Assembly: GCF_001761485.1 (NCBI RefSeq)
Contig: NC_090773.1
Span: forward strand, 310,001-374,000
From: Yarrowia lipolytica
Taxonomy: Eukaryota; Ascomycota; Dipodascomycetes; Dipodascales
Reading direction: 5' to 3'
DNA length: 64,000 bases
Below, piece by piece: positions 22,662 to 33,530 of this stretch. Both the position numbers and the translations under genes were made by a program. Below the pieces are notes generated by a model. That model searched no databases. It was not told the origin of the DNA and was given only the letters and a program-made list of their open reading frames with translations. Every line of letters starts with the position of its first letter. Position 1 is the stretch's first letter.

Positions 22662-22991
22662 CTATTTCGCCGCCACCTTGGTGTCTGGGGCCACCTCTTC
22701 CGTCACAATCTTTGGCACCTCTTGCGTCTCAATCTTTGGCACTTCTTCCGTCTCAATCTTTGGAACGTCCAGATCAGTCTCCTTTTTGGACTCCAGCTTT
22801 GCCTTATCCTGGGCCAGCTGGATTTTCTCGATAATGCCGTAGATGAAGAATCCCAGCCCGACAATTATAAGGAAGCCGCCGGCTAGAGTACGGATCGACG
22901 TCGGTTTGCCGTGGAACGTGAACGGCTTGAATTCGGCATGGCCTGGGTGGTTCTTGAGGTATTCGTATCGGGCAATGACGTCGTCGGACAT
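22662..22991 (-). CDS. Small single-pass membrane protein with charged C-terminal repeats
   Basis: A 109-residue protein, MSDDVIARYEYLKNHPGHAE at the start. One hydrophobic segment (TLAGGFLIIVGLGFFIYGII, about 35-54) is followed by a charged, probably helical part. The tail then has three copies of VPKIETE-type octapeptides (VPKIETEE, VPKIETQE, VPKIVTEE). There is no cleavable signal; the short N-terminus ahead of one TM segment fits a small tail- or signal-anchored protein, for example of mitochondrion or ER. I do not recognise a family. The ATG at 22991 is the first in frame. A GCTAACACCCAG acceptor-like site sits about 30 bases upstream on the same strand, so a 5' UTR intron is possible. 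Confidence 0.7.
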   Translation of the reverse strand: MSDDVIARYEYLKNHPGHAEFKPFTFHGKPTSIRTLAGGFLIIVGLGFFIYGIIEKIQLAQDKAKLESKKETDLDVPKIETEEVPKIETQEVPKIVTEEVAPDTKVAAK

Positions 22992-24656
22992 GGTTTGTTT
23001 GGGGAATAAGTGGTCTGGGTGTTAGCTCGGGTTGTGCTGATGTGCAATAGTGTGGGTCCAGCTGGGGTGCTTCCAAGTGCTCTGGGGTCGTTTGGAACAG
23101 GTGGGCCGGTGGACAGGTGGTGTATTTTAGTTTGTGCTCGAATTATGGAAGTCACGTTCACTTATACAGAACCCAAACGGGTAAATCTCGCAGATGTAAA
23201 TCTCGCATGAAGCCTCTTATCCGAGTCAAACTAGGTTTTGAGAGAGGGACCGAGGCGGAGGTTTACCAATCGAGAAGAAGCCGATGCATGACAGGAAAGG
23301 GTGAACGACTGAGAACCAGGGCCATGTGGGACATTCCATCTTCTACCACCTTTTTCCGAAATCAAAAGTCCCCGTTTTCAGACCCGCTTGCCTCGGCGCC
23401 AAGATTCACATGCGCAATCCAAGCAGCAACCGAAACCTCCGGCCTGCGACGATGTGAGTATTGAGACAGTGGATATTGGGAGGAGATTTTGGAGGGTATG
23501 GGAGGAGGGTGATACTTGGAAGCTGGAGTGGGAGGTGGAGTGGGAGGTGCGATAAGGGAAGCATAATAGGACTTGGGCGTACGGTTATGGTATGGTTCTA
23601 CCATGGTACTCGTAGAACAGTGTCTCTAGGAATTTGTGCTGGTCTTTTTTTTTTTTTTTTTTTTTCCTTTCATTTTTTCAGAATGTGCTAATACCAGTCA
23701 ATTGACTACAAAGTATTCAACAGACTGACGATCAGCAATTTGGAAAGGAGCTAGCAATGTTAGTTTTCATTCGGAACTCCACTGCTTTGAGAGTTGTTTC
23801 TTTGATATCGTTTTTGATAGTCTAGTAAGTCTGACATTTTCTTACTAAATCTACTTAGCGTTTGTTGAGTTTAGAGGAAAATTCTGTTAAGAGAATATTT
23901 CGTTAAGAAAAACAAATCTCCCTCTAAGAGAAAGAAAAAGTCAAAATGCCGCCAACAACACAATAAAACAACTTTGAAACTGGCAATGGAATCATCACGC
24001 ACTGGCTAGTCGAGTTGTAGCGCTCTTCTCGCTCTGGGTCCGGGAATGATGCTCAATGTCCGAGTTTGTGATCGGTAATTCTCGTGGTGCCAGAGACATG
24101 GAAAGAGAATGGCTAGAGCAATGCAGTCAAGCGGTCTCACTCTTGAATCTCCAAGGTCCATATCTAACAACTTCTCGTAGTTCTCTGGTAAAATCTGCAG
24201 CATATCAGGACGGTCGAGGGCCACATGATTCGAGAAAACTAGACACATCAACGGCTCATCTATCTCGGCAACGGTCTTGGCAACAGCATGACCGGCCCGG
24301 AACAGTGCATCAGGCACCCAACTACAAAACTCCAGCTAATATTTAAAAATACATTCAATCATGCTATTGGACATTGTCCTTTTTCCTTCTAATATGAACG
24401 GACGGTGACGAGAAGAGAGGGAAGCGGTGATGGTAGAAGAGAGGGAAGCGGTGATTGTAGAAGAGAGCAAAGAGGGTTTTATGACTGAGAGATGGGACCC
24501 TGTGATGGTGACATGGTTGATCTAACGGTTGAGTTGCTCTCGGATATCCTTTGTAGCCTCAGCGTCGTTTCTTCGATCTGCTGCTCCCCGACGGCCGCCG
24601 TCATCTTATCTTCGTCTCGTCCCATCGTCGAGTTTCGCTCTCCGATAACAGCCCAA
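22992..24656. other. Intergenic region with poly-T tract and an ATG-less open frame
   Basis: A run of about 22 T lies at 23646-23667. A GTGAGTATT donor-like site (23456) and a GCTAATACCAG acceptor-like site (ends about 23697) flank it on the plus strand, but no convincing coding exon adjoins. On the minus strand 24006-24317 is open for about 104 codons without an initial ATG, with protein-like composition (MLQILPENYEKLLDMDLGDS). It is perhaps a remnant of a host gene or an unannotated exon. Confidence 0.4.
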
Positions 24657-27600
24657 CTACACGCACTTCATCACATTTACAACCCGACCAACAGCCCCCT
24701 CAACCCCCAACCCTGTCTTCTCCCCCACCTCTTCCCGCCTCTTCTCATCCATCACCAACACCTCCCTCAACATATCTCCATCAACCACCTCCTTGACAGG
24801 CACATAGTACCCCCGGAACCGCCCATGATCCCGCCCCATCAACCCGGGATCGCTCGCACAGACAAACTTCTCAATAGTCTTCAGATCACGGGACTGCTTG
24901 GGTGACACAACCGGCACAAACGCCGACACAGTGCCCAACAGACCGCACACCACCAGATAATCATTGTACATGTGAATGGCCACGGGCACGTCCTCGATAT
25001 GGAACGACGCCACGTGGTCGAACCGGAAGTGCGCCGGGCCATTGAGAGTCGGCTCCAGTTGCCGCAAATGCACCGCGTTGTGATCTTCGTCCGCCAGTTT
25101 CGACGCCTCCGACGGAATTCGCAACATTGTAAACCCGCCAAATCTGTCTCCGAGAGCAACAGTCTCATAGTCCACGAAAAAAAGACACGTGACCTGCCGA
25201 GAAATCTTGTCGCACACAAGAGGGTAGATGACGTGACCGCTGTCTTCCTCGAGCACCACACACACCGTGACCGACTGGCGAATGTCCCCGACCGCCACCC
25301 GGTTCGACCCGGCAAAATGGGCCAGACATGTGACCCGTTTACTCAGCTCAATCTGCGCCTTCCGCAGCACTTGTTTCAGTCCCAGCGCATACAGTCTCAC
25401 CTGGGAGCCGATACCAGCGACGAGTAGTCCGTTGTAGGCACAGAGAGCGAGGGGAGGCGCTTCCACCTCGGTGGTGTGCACGTGACCCAGGGACGAGGAG
25501 GAAAAGATGGAAATGTACCCGGAAGTTCCAGAAGTTCCGGGGGAACCGTCACGTGATCCGCCAACCGCAAAGTACCGTTTTCCGTCACCAAACATGACCT
25601 CACAGATGGAGGTTGGGGGTCCCCCCAAGTCTTTGGTGATTCCAACGGCGCCGTTGTCGACGGAAACCAAGCGGTCGGGATTCTGCGTAATCGTCAGAGT
25701 TGTTGCATCGTGCTGAATCAGCCGTTTTGCGGTTCCCTCCAGTTTCACCTCATTTTCGGTCCATTTCTGCGCCGTGTTGACCGTGAAAATCTTGAGCGTG
25801 CTTCCCGCAACTCCAATGACGCCGTGGGGACAATCTTGTGTGTGGAACGAATGCGCCAGATCCAGAGGCTCGCCGGAAATGGCGTCGAGGGCGAAAAACG
25901 GCGCGGAATTGCCGCCGGTGGGGACCCACGTGTCGGAAGTGGCGTTCACGTGACCAAGACAAGTTTTGACGCCACGTGATGATACCAGAATGGACTCCTC
26001 ACCGCCGCACGTGACCGGAACAACTGACAGTCGTCCCAGACCCACAAACTTTGACCAGGAGCCGACAATTTCTCCTGTCAACGGATCCAGCTCTACACGC
26101 ACATAGACGCCGTTGGCGAGACCCATGTGGAGATAGAGCACCTGTCCGACTGACAGCAGCGCCAGCGATGACGCGGTCGCCATCAGACCCTGAACAGCCA
26201 CAGTTTCAAACATGGACTCGGGGTCCACAGACACAATTCGGACCGTTTCGTCGTCGGTGGCCACGGCCACGAACGGCGATCGCACCCTTCCAGCGGGAAC
26301 GGGAGCTACAGCGACTGCCGTTGGCGGGCTCGACAGCTCGTAAGCCCCATCGTAGGCCGAAAGTTCACTTCCAGGTGTATCTTCAAAGTAGAAGAGGCTG
26401 GAGGTGAGTCCGAGCACCACTTGATGGGAAGAGCTGGAGGCACAAATCACCTGACCAGAGGGGGCAGTCCATTTTGTGGCGGGAAGAGATTCCGAACTTC
26501 CTTCACGTGACATAGGAATCACGTTCATTCCGTCGGTCATAACCTGAACATAACTGGAACCTACACTTCCACAATGAAGGGTAGGTTTGTCCAAGGTGAG
26601 TCCCGAACTGGTAGTTTCGACTACCGAGTCGCCGATTTCCAGCACCAACGTCGCGTTGGCGTAAGACAAAACAATGTACTTGTCCGAACCGGCTCCGTCA
26701 CGCATGGTCCAGAGCTTGGAGGGCGGCTCCGGAAGAGGAGAGGCAACAATGATGGAGGGCTTGAGAGCATGACTTATCAGTTTCAGCCCCCCGCGTGTAG
26801 CTGATATAAGCGACAGAACGTTGGGGACTGGGCCCACGTGATCCGACGAAGTAGTATTGACGCCAACCACACTGTCGAAAACTGGCTTCAACTCAAACAA
26901 GGTCTGAGTTACAGTCAGGTACGGCGAGGGCGAAATGACGTCGTAGACGTTTTCCGGCGCATCGTCATCGCCGAGAGACTCGAAAAACATCATGTGACTG
27001 TCCCCCTGTTCGCTGAGACACACCATGTGGGCCGACTTGAGAATCGTAAGCGAAGTGCATACGCAAGACATGGTGCCAAAGTAGAGAACGGACCAGTGTT
27101 GGGTTTCCGAGTCACGTGAGATCTTGAACAGATCGCCGCGGGTGTTTTGCGCAATGTAGAAAAAGAGATCACGAGATTGATGCAATGCGGATGCGACGAT
27201 GACATTGTCGTATCCGGCTGCGGGTTTTGGGAGGGCGATTTTTGTGCTGCCCGCGGCTCCGGTTGATGCGCCCCCGGCGGCTCCGGCCACGTGATGGACA
27301 ATGGCGTTGGTGGAGAAGACGAGCACGCCGCCGGGTCCGTCGGTGCCTCCAGGGACGGCGGTCACATGGCTCGTCGAGTTAGGGATGTCGACGGGAGCTT
27401 TTCTGATGACGTGGTTGAGGCCCAGGTCCAGTTCGTAGAAGACGAGTTGTTTGCCTGGCGACGTTTCTCCAACTGGTGTTTCGATGGCCGCAAACACTGG
27501 GTTTTCGTAGGCCACGTCACATGCCACGACAAAGTAGGTGACACAGCTGGTATGGGCCTCCAGGGGCGACGAAATGACGATATCGGCACCCTGGCGGTTT

Positions 27601-28022
27601 AGGACGTAGACCAGTTTGCTTTTTTCGACACTGGCGAGCATGCAGGCTCGTCCCTTGGGGTCCACAGCGAGAAATTCGCCCGGCACAACTCTCCGGATGC
27701 CACTTCGTCCGTACGCCTCTTTGTGGAGCGACACAAAGCGATTGTGGCGGAATTCGAGCACGGAAATGACACCCGAGTCCGAGGAAGCGATCACGTAGTC
27801 CTTCTTGAGGCCCGGGAGGCGGAACGCCCGGATTTCTCTCACCTGGCAGTGAGTCAAATGAGTATGTATCAGGGTGACAGTGCCGGTGTCACCATCGTGG
27901 GAGTACAAATAGAGGGCGTTTCCTGTGGAGCTAAGGGTGATAACTTGTTGCGATTTGCCACTGAAGCGCCCACAGATGGCGGATTTGGGGCTGCTGGACC
28001 GCAGAGTCGAGTGGTAGAGCAT
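24657..28022 (-). CDS. RSE1: Pre-mRNA splicing factor RSE1 (SF3b subunit 3, SAP130)
   Basis: A 1,121-residue protein of the DDB1/CPSF160/SF3b130 family built of WD40-like beta-propellers. It is part of the SF3b complex of U2 snRNP, which clamps the branch-point region during spliceosome assembly. The C-terminal blocks FRFDHVASFHIEDVPVAIHM, LVVCGLLGTVSAFVPV and LMGRDHGRFRGYYVPVKEVVDGD match the conserved end of Rse1 and its orthologs. The length is close to the usual 1,150-1,360. The frame is also open upstream of the start; TTG at 28037 is not a start, and the first ATG (28022, MLYHSTLRSSS) fits the family's short MxLYxLTL-type N-terminus. The last 30 residues diverge from the family. No intron is visible. 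Confidence 0.93.
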   Translation of the reverse strand: MLYHSTLRSSSPKSAICGRFSGKSQQVITLSSTGNALYLYSHDGDTGTVTLIHTHLTHCQVREIRAFRLPGLKKDYVIASSDSGVISVLEFRHNRFVSLHKEAYGRSGIRRVVPGEFLAVDPKGRACMLASVEKSKLVYVLNRQGADIVISSPLEAHTSCVTYFVVACDVAYENPVFAAIETPVGETSPGKQLVFYELDLGLNHVIRKAPVDIPNSTSHVTAVPGGTDGPGGVLVFSTNAIVHHVAGAAGGASTGAAGSTKIALPKPAAGYDNVIVASALHQSRDLFFYIAQNTRGDLFKISRDSETQHWSVLYFGTMSCVCTSLTILKSAHMVCLSEQGDSHMMFFESLGDDDAPENVYDVISPSPYLTVTQTLFELKPVFDSVVGVNTTSSDHVGPVPNVLSLISATRGGLKLISHALKPSIIVASPLPEPPSKLWTMRDGAGSDKYIVLSYANATLVLEIGDSVVETTSSGLTLDKPTLHCGSVGSSYVQVMTDGMNVIPMSREGSSESLPATKWTAPSGQVICASSSSHQVVLGLTSSLFYFEDTPGSELSAYDGAYELSSPPTAVAVAPVPAGRVRSPFVAVATDDETVRIVSVDPESMFETVAVQGLMATASSLALLSVGQVLYLHMGLANGVYVRVELDPLTGEIVGSWSKFVGLGRLSVVPVTCGGEESILVSSRGVKTCLGHVNATSDTWVPTGGNSAPFFALDAISGEPLDLAHSFHTQDCPHGVIGVAGSTLKIFTVNTAQKWTENEVKLEGTAKRLIQHDATTLTITQNPDRLVSVDNGAVGITKDLGGPPTSICEVMFGDGKRYFAVGGSRDGSPGTSGTSGYISIFSSSSLGHVHTTEVEAPPLALCAYNGLLVAGIGSQVRLYALGLKQVLRKAQIELSKRVTCLAHFAGSNRVAVGDIRQSVTVCVVLEEDSGHVIYPLVCDKISRQVTCLFFVDYETVALGDRFGGFTMLRIPSEASKLADEDHNAVHLRQLEPTLNGPAHFRFDHVASFHIEDVPVAIHMYNDYLVVCGLLGTVSAFVPVVSPKQSRDLKTIEKFVCASDPGLMGRDHGRFRGYYVPVKEVVDGDMLREVLVMDEKRREEVGEKTGLGVEGAVGRVVNVMKCV

Positions 28023-28325
28023 GGCAGAAGAAGCCAAAGTGGTGGAGTTGAGTGGTGAAGTAAAATAAAATATTTAAGGTTGGTGTTGGTGCATAAGATA
28101 AAATATATATATAAAAAAAAAAAGAATAATAATAAAAAAAAAAATAAAAAAATAAATAAAAAAAGGAGAGTAGATAAATTGGTGAGTAGAGACTGGGAGG
28201 AAATGGATATAGAAACGGAGTGGAATAACGACGAGAAGGATAGATTTTTTTGTGTGCAAATTAAAAAAATGGGAGTTGTGGGGGGTTTTACTTGGGTATT
28301 ACTCGTATTACTTGGGTATTACTTA

Positions 28326-28372
28326 GTATAGGGAAAGGTCCCGGGTTCGATTTCCAGTTGGGTCAGATTTTG
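28326..28372 (+). pseudogene. tRNA-like fragment (box A/box B remnant)
   Basis: TTAGTATAGGG resembles a tRNA D-arm (box A region). It is followed almost at once by GGTCCCGGGTTCGATTTCC, a T-arm-like box B, and then GTTGGGTCA as an acceptor-like end. The anticodon arm is missing, the T stem has a mismatch, and no matching 5' acceptor strand is present, so this cannot be a working tRNA. It may be a deleted tRNA copy or chance. Confidence 0.35.
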
Positions 28373-31050
28373 TTGATTCCATATCGGAATGAATGTTCCG
28401 TGAAATTGAAAAATGATAGAGAAAAATGGCGTAGAATAGTGTGTAGAATTTGTAGAATTCGTGAATGAATTTGGGAGTCTGTCTTAACAAAAATGGCGGA
28501 GGTAGAACGAGTTTCAAGTTGGGAAATGGCGTAAGTAAAATCTCCACTATTTGGATTATGACTCCCATTAAATATTGTTGGATGAGAAAAGCAAAGGACG
28601 GCTGGAATTGGTGAATAATAAAGAAGATCAATAGAGAAAATAATATAAAACAATTTTATGAGCTGAGAACATTTTCCTACCCCTTTCAAATACTCATAGC
28701 TGCAAAACCGAGAGTTTTGGAGGGTATCTCTTGGAAAGAATTAAGTAAATCCTCAACTAATATTTATCACCGATTCCAACTAAATCCTAGTAAATGAAAA
28801 GGGTACATGAAATCGGTCAATTTTGTGGATATCAGACGGAGAATTGGTATACACTATTTATCAAGGTCTTTAAAAGCCTCGGTAGAAGTAACCATCTCAT
28901 TACAACTCTCTAATGTCATTTTATACACTCGTGCTATACATCACTCGGTTCATCGGGAGATCCCCATATCCTCATATTACAGAACTCACGTGAGCAATAT
29001 GGTATTTATAATTCGGTTGAATTTTTACCGTAAAACCGACAGCAACTCGTCTTATCCTTATTTTCTTTATTATGGAGGCAAGTTGCAGCAAGTCAGCAGA
29101 ACTGCGTAACCAAGTCCTACAAATGTGCCAAGTAGTTCAATGCGAGTAGTTAAGAATTAAGAAATGGCCTCCCACACTCCAAAGCGATCAAAATACTTAT
29201 AAGTATATTGGAACTTACGTAATTATAACGTGATATTATACTCATTATGCCGTCTCATCATCCCCAATTTCAGCTCGTCTCAACACGTTTATTGGGGCAT
29301 ATCTTCAACTAATATAAATTAAATTTTCAGATGGAAATATCAACTAAATTACAGACACCCGAACAGCCTTGCCAAATCGTCCAAATCAAATACCACAAAC
29401 ACAATTATTTCACATATATCACACACTCCCCCTGGCTTCTATAGCCGAAAAAACAAATTTCAGTAAAAAAATAACATATCTTTATATATTAATTTATATT
29501 TTTTAGATTTATTTATTAGATTTATTTGACATAATTTATTTGATCAAGATTAAAATTAAAATGTTCCTTATTTTCACTGATATCCCCAATTCGCCATCCT
29601 CTTCTTCACCCACCCGACCTTAATACCCCCTAATCTGGACTCAGAAGCCCATTCCACAGAAGCGTTCATGAAAATTTGTGTGAGAACCTGTTCTATTCCC
29701 CCATTGAGCTCGCTACAACTCGAGTCACCCCTGTTGGCTCCATTTTAGCTCCACATCTAACACCAAATTAGCCCCCGGATCCCCACATTCCTCGGAAAAA
29801 CACTTCCTCTTTTGCTTCACCTTGTTTCTACCTAATTCAAAACAAAATCCACCTTTTCCACATTTTTTAGCACTGTTCTCTCCCCTTTGTCTCCCCGTTT
29901 CCACCTTTTTCCACCCTAGTGTCTCAACATTCCTCACAGGAACATTTCAAGATGGGCTCATTCGTGAAGATACAACAGCTCTTCTACGACGTCGGGAGAC
30001 TGTCTGAACGATTCTCCTAGCTGATAATCAGTTGACAGGGTTCGGAAGTGGTCGTCGGAACGGTCCTGAACTTTTGACAAACAAACCATAGCTGACTAAC
30101 CCTCAACACGTGAAAATTCACGTGATCACCACCCGACCCCCCACATTTTACCCCTCTCCCGATGTCTCACAGGTACGAGTACCCACTGTACCACTCTCGG
30201 AAAAACTGCGTCGGAAAAACCTTCCTAAAAATCACCCCGTCGGAACACATATTACGTAATAAACCACATTTTCATGATCACGTGACCAAAAATACCCTCT
30301 TTCTCTTTTCTTCTGTTCGATTTCGGCAAAGTTGGTCATCTTTTGCGACCCCAGATTCGGCCTACCCGATTTGATGATCCGAAAAAAAAAGTCAATTTGG
30401 CGCTTCGGATTTTGTCTGGAAGCGAATGGCGTAAGTACATGTGGACAAGAGTGGGATCACGTGACAGCCTGGAGCAAGGGGAACCCAATGGTGTTGGGTT
30501 TGATGTTGTATCTTTAGTAGTTCGTCATTGGTCATACATTCTACATTCTAACAACGAGGGTAGTAAAGGGGGTTCTAGAAGGTCTAAAATGGCTGGGGTG
30601 GTTAGAATAAGTTGCTGGTTGGTTGTTAATGCGGTCTGAATGCTATGGGGAGGTAGGAAGAAGTATTTCTGGCCGTTTTTGTAGTGTTTTAGGAACGTAA
30701 ATGAAGTAGGAGGTAGGAGAAGTGGCGAGGGATGAGGTTGGTTTGGATCAGGTGGTTGGTATCGTGTAATTTTAGGAGCGGGTTTGCGGTGGTTGGAAGT
30801 GAGATTTTCTTTCAATTTTTAGTAGAAAACAAGAAAAAACACACCCTGAAACCCACCCAGACCATCCAAACCACCCAAATCACAGCCAATTTCTTTCACC
30901 GTTGTTACTGTTATTGTATATCATTTAGTAATCAGCTAAAATCACTTTAATCACGTGACCGCAACCCTCCCCCACTTTTATTAAACTTCCGCTTACGTCC
31001 CAACAACCTTAACCCAAACCTTACTCCAAACCCTAATCAAACTGCCAGAT

Positions 31051-31059
31051 CATATATAG
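31051..31059 (+). promoter_or_regulatory. Possible TATA box of GSF2
   Basis: CATATATAG lies about 160 bases upstream of the GSF2 ATG. The stretch between is A-rich (31107-31200), as is common in yeast 5' UTRs. Confidence 0.4.
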
Positions 31060-31214
31060 TCTTGGCCAGAAGATTGATCGACTTTCGGATTTGTGAAATT
31101 TCGACAAAAAAAAACCGGTAAAAAAAAACGGAAAAAACGGCAAAACGGCAAAAAACAACGGCAAAAACAGTAAAACGGAGTAACGGAATATTACAAACCA
31201 ACAACCTTTCAACA

Positions 31215-32519
31215 ATGAGCTACGTGGAAGAGGCGGATAAAGTGTCACCCGAAGAACAGGTTCAGGACATTTACATCCGATTCAACGAGGACAACGAGAA
31301 GGACTATGCGTTCACGGTTCGGGCGTCTCAAAAGGTGTCGACTCTCTACCGGGTATTTGAAGTGCTTCCTCTAAGTCTTCGACCGTCGATTTTTTACGAG
31401 CACAAGCCTCTGGGGTTTGCCATTTCGCGGCAACCAGGTTTTCTGACCACTGGCGGCGCGTTCTTGTTCCATGAGCGGGCCCATGAGGACCAGTGGATTG
31501 AGCGGGTGGACGATGATGCTCGGATTGGCGAGATTGCGTGGGATTCGCAGCTTTTTGTGCCCATTTGGAAAGAGAAGAACGCTCGGAAATGGGCCATTAT
31601 GGCGCTGTTTCTCGTCTGGCTGTATACGGACCTGCCGGATATGGTGAGTCCCACTCCCGGGATCCAATTGACCACGCAATTGATTCGGGCGAGCTATTAT
31701 GTCGGCGATTTGGTCGGCGTCAAGTTCCCCGAGGACGACGGTTCTCTGGATGTGCCTGTTTGGGCCTGGGCGTTTTTTGCCTTCCATGTGCTTAAGTGTC
31801 TGACCCTCTATCTGGTGCTGTGGAGCGGGACTATGAATCCTCTGAGTCTCAATCCATTCAAGGCTCGGAAAATGGGTGCTGAGGGCACCCGTCGGCTCAA
31901 CCAGGACGTCTTGCAGTCCATTGGCTGGACCGGAGCCCGTCGAGTCACCGACGACGTGTGGCGCAGAGAGTACCGCGAGTGGGTCATTTCCAGCAGCGGC
32001 GGCATCGTCGAGGCCAACGACAAGGGCAAGCTGAAGGAGCTCAAGGAGGCCGGCGTTTGGCTGGAGGCTGGCGAAGGTTTTTCCGTCAAGAAAACCGGCT
32101 ATTCGAAACCAGTCGCCAACATCACTGTCTCCGACGACCTCACCGAAATGGCGCCCCAGTACGGAATCTCCATTGACGAGGATATTGAGAACCCCACGTC
32201 GGCGCCGGCGCCCGATAAAAATACTCTGGCAGTTCTGGAGCCGTCAGAGGCCATCAAGGCCCTCGATGCCTTCTACGAAAACAAGTTTATCACCAAGATC
32301 CCGCCGTCGGACCTCTGGTTTGCGACCTTGTCGGCGCCCACACTTCAGGAAATGGAGGACCAGGAGGACCAGCAAAAGGCCGGCGAGTTGCTGAAAAAAT
32401 TTCTCCAGAGAGGGCCCATGTACTCAGATCTGACACCGTTGGTGAGATTGAGAGAGAGATGGGTGACCAAGGGGTTTGTTCATCGGTTGAAGAAGCCGGT
32501 GGTGAAGAAGAATGAGTAG
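31215..32519 (+). CDS. GSF2: Gsf2-like ER membrane factor for hexose transporter export
   Basis: A 434-residue protein. The N-terminus has the family pattern DIYIRFNEDNEKDYAFTVRA, then LRPSIFYEHKPLGF, then QPGFLTTGGAFLFHE. A first membrane segment at about 117-136 runs into WLYTDLPDMVSPTPGIQLT, the most telling match to Gsf2. A second membrane segment (AWAFFAFHVLKCLTLYLVLW) follows at about 185-205. The C-terminal half is soluble, charged and ends KKPVVKKNE, a Lys-rich tail compatible with ER retrieval. In S. cerevisiae Gsf2 is an ER chaperone-like factor needed for exit of Hxt1 and Gal2. The start ATG 31215 is the first in frame. Confidence 0.75.
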   Translation: MSYVEEADKVSPEEQVQDIYIRFNEDNEKDYAFTVRASQKVSTLYRVFEVLPLSLRPSIFYEHKPLGFAISRQPGFLTTGGAFLFHERAHEDQWIERVDDDARIGEIAWDSQLFVPIWKEKNARKWAIMALFLVWLYTDLPDMVSPTPGIQLTTQLIRASYYVGDLVGVKFPEDDGSLDVPVWAWAFFAFHVLKCLTLYLVLWSGTMNPLSLNPFKARKMGAEGTRRLNQDVLQSIGWTGARRVTDDVWRREYREWVISSSGGIVEANDKGKLKELKEAGVWLEAGEGFSVKKTGYSKPVANITVSDDLTEMAPQYGISIDEDIENPTSAPAPDKNTLAVLEPSEAIKALDAFYENKFITKIPPSDLWFATLSAPTLQEMEDQEDQQKAGELLKKFLQRGPMYSDLTPLVRLRERWVTKGFVHRLKKPVVKKNE

Positions 32520-33440
32520 GATCTCTACATGATGAGATTATGAACGTATGGAATATTCCGACTCATTGAACTTGATAGAACTCAGGACTCACCCAATTCT
32601 GACTCCATCTGACTCTCGAACTCAGGACTCGCCTAGTTCTGACTCACCATTCATCTCCTGGATCTTTATCATCCCATTTTTGTAATTAATATCAGCCATA
32701 AATTTAACCAACCGCACCGGAGATCTCTTAAACATGTTTTGTTGTCTTTTTCGAATCCCCAAACTCGCATTACTGTCCGAAGGGGTTCCTCAACCACAGA
32801 AATGCACCGATCGAGCTGAAACTGATGGCGATAACGATGGGACATGTGGAATATTGTACTTGATTTTGTATTGTCCGTTTTTCTCAAGTTTTGTCAAGAC
32901 TTCCTGTAAAACAACCCAATTGCGACATATCCCGTACCATCTTGCTCGGGCTATCGCGACGATCAAAACGGTAGTACTTTTGTTCCTATACCGTTTCTAC
33001 AGCAAAAGTTGTGATCATTTTTCCATCGGATTCAGCCAACAGAAATCAGCACCATATAATTTCCAAGCCGCACGGCTGACAGTGGGGTTTCAGGGGGGTC
33101 TCTAAAAGACGCGTTTTGCGCCGGAATTGGTCGAAATTTAATTCGCGGGGGGACGGTTCGTCACGTGATTCCAATCAATCTGCTTCCAATCACGTGACCA
33201 CGATATTGGGCGAGCTGGGGTCGATGTTCTTTGTCCGCTCGGTGAGCCGCATGGGTTGGCCCACCTTATCACACAAGCATGCCGGTGGGCTGAGTTCCAC
33301 TCTTTCTCTTGACCATCACTTTTGTGAAGAGCAGAAATGGCTCGAACAGAGACGCCGAAACGTCAATACTGGCACCGACAGGGAGACAGACACAAACAGA
33401 GACCGAAAAGACTCAGAGTATTATTGGTTCTGGCACAGAC

Positions 33441-33530
33441 AGATATCAGAGGTGACACAGATACCTGAAATGACGCAGATACCAGACGTGACTCAGATAC
33501 CAGAAGTGACACAGATACGAGAAGTGATAC
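33441..33530. repeat. 18-bp minisatellite, five copies
   Basis: The unit is AGATACCAGAAGTGACAC with point differences; copies start at 33441, 33459, 33477, 33495 and 33513. On the plus strand it reads as a QIPEVT hexapeptide repeat within a 158-codon frame. The multiple-of-three unit would fit coding DNA, but the rest of that frame has no support. Confidence 0.85.

Larger units (their letters stand above)
28023..31214. other. AT-rich 3.2-kb divergent intergenic region
   Basis: Lies between RSE1 (minus) and GSF2 (plus). It starts with an A-rich tract (about 28105-28165). A direct repeat of TACTTGGGTATTAC follows near 28288-28325, then a tRNA-like 3' half (28326-28372, listed separately). The middle (28700-29600) is AT-rich without ORFs over 100 codons. 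CACGTGA sites near 28987, 30109, 30120, 30281, 30456 and 30953 approach the GSF2 promoter, and a TATA-like CATATATAG lies at 31051. I see no gene. Confidence 0.5.

Noticed and set aside
23208-23697. Possible two-exon gene with GTGAGTATT donor and GCTAATACCAG acceptor around a poly-T tract
   Set aside because: The joined frame stops after two or three codons or lacks an ATG; no family resemblance.
28023-28037. Upstream TTG start for RSE1
   Set aside because: Not an ATG; the first ATG is at 28022 and fits the family.
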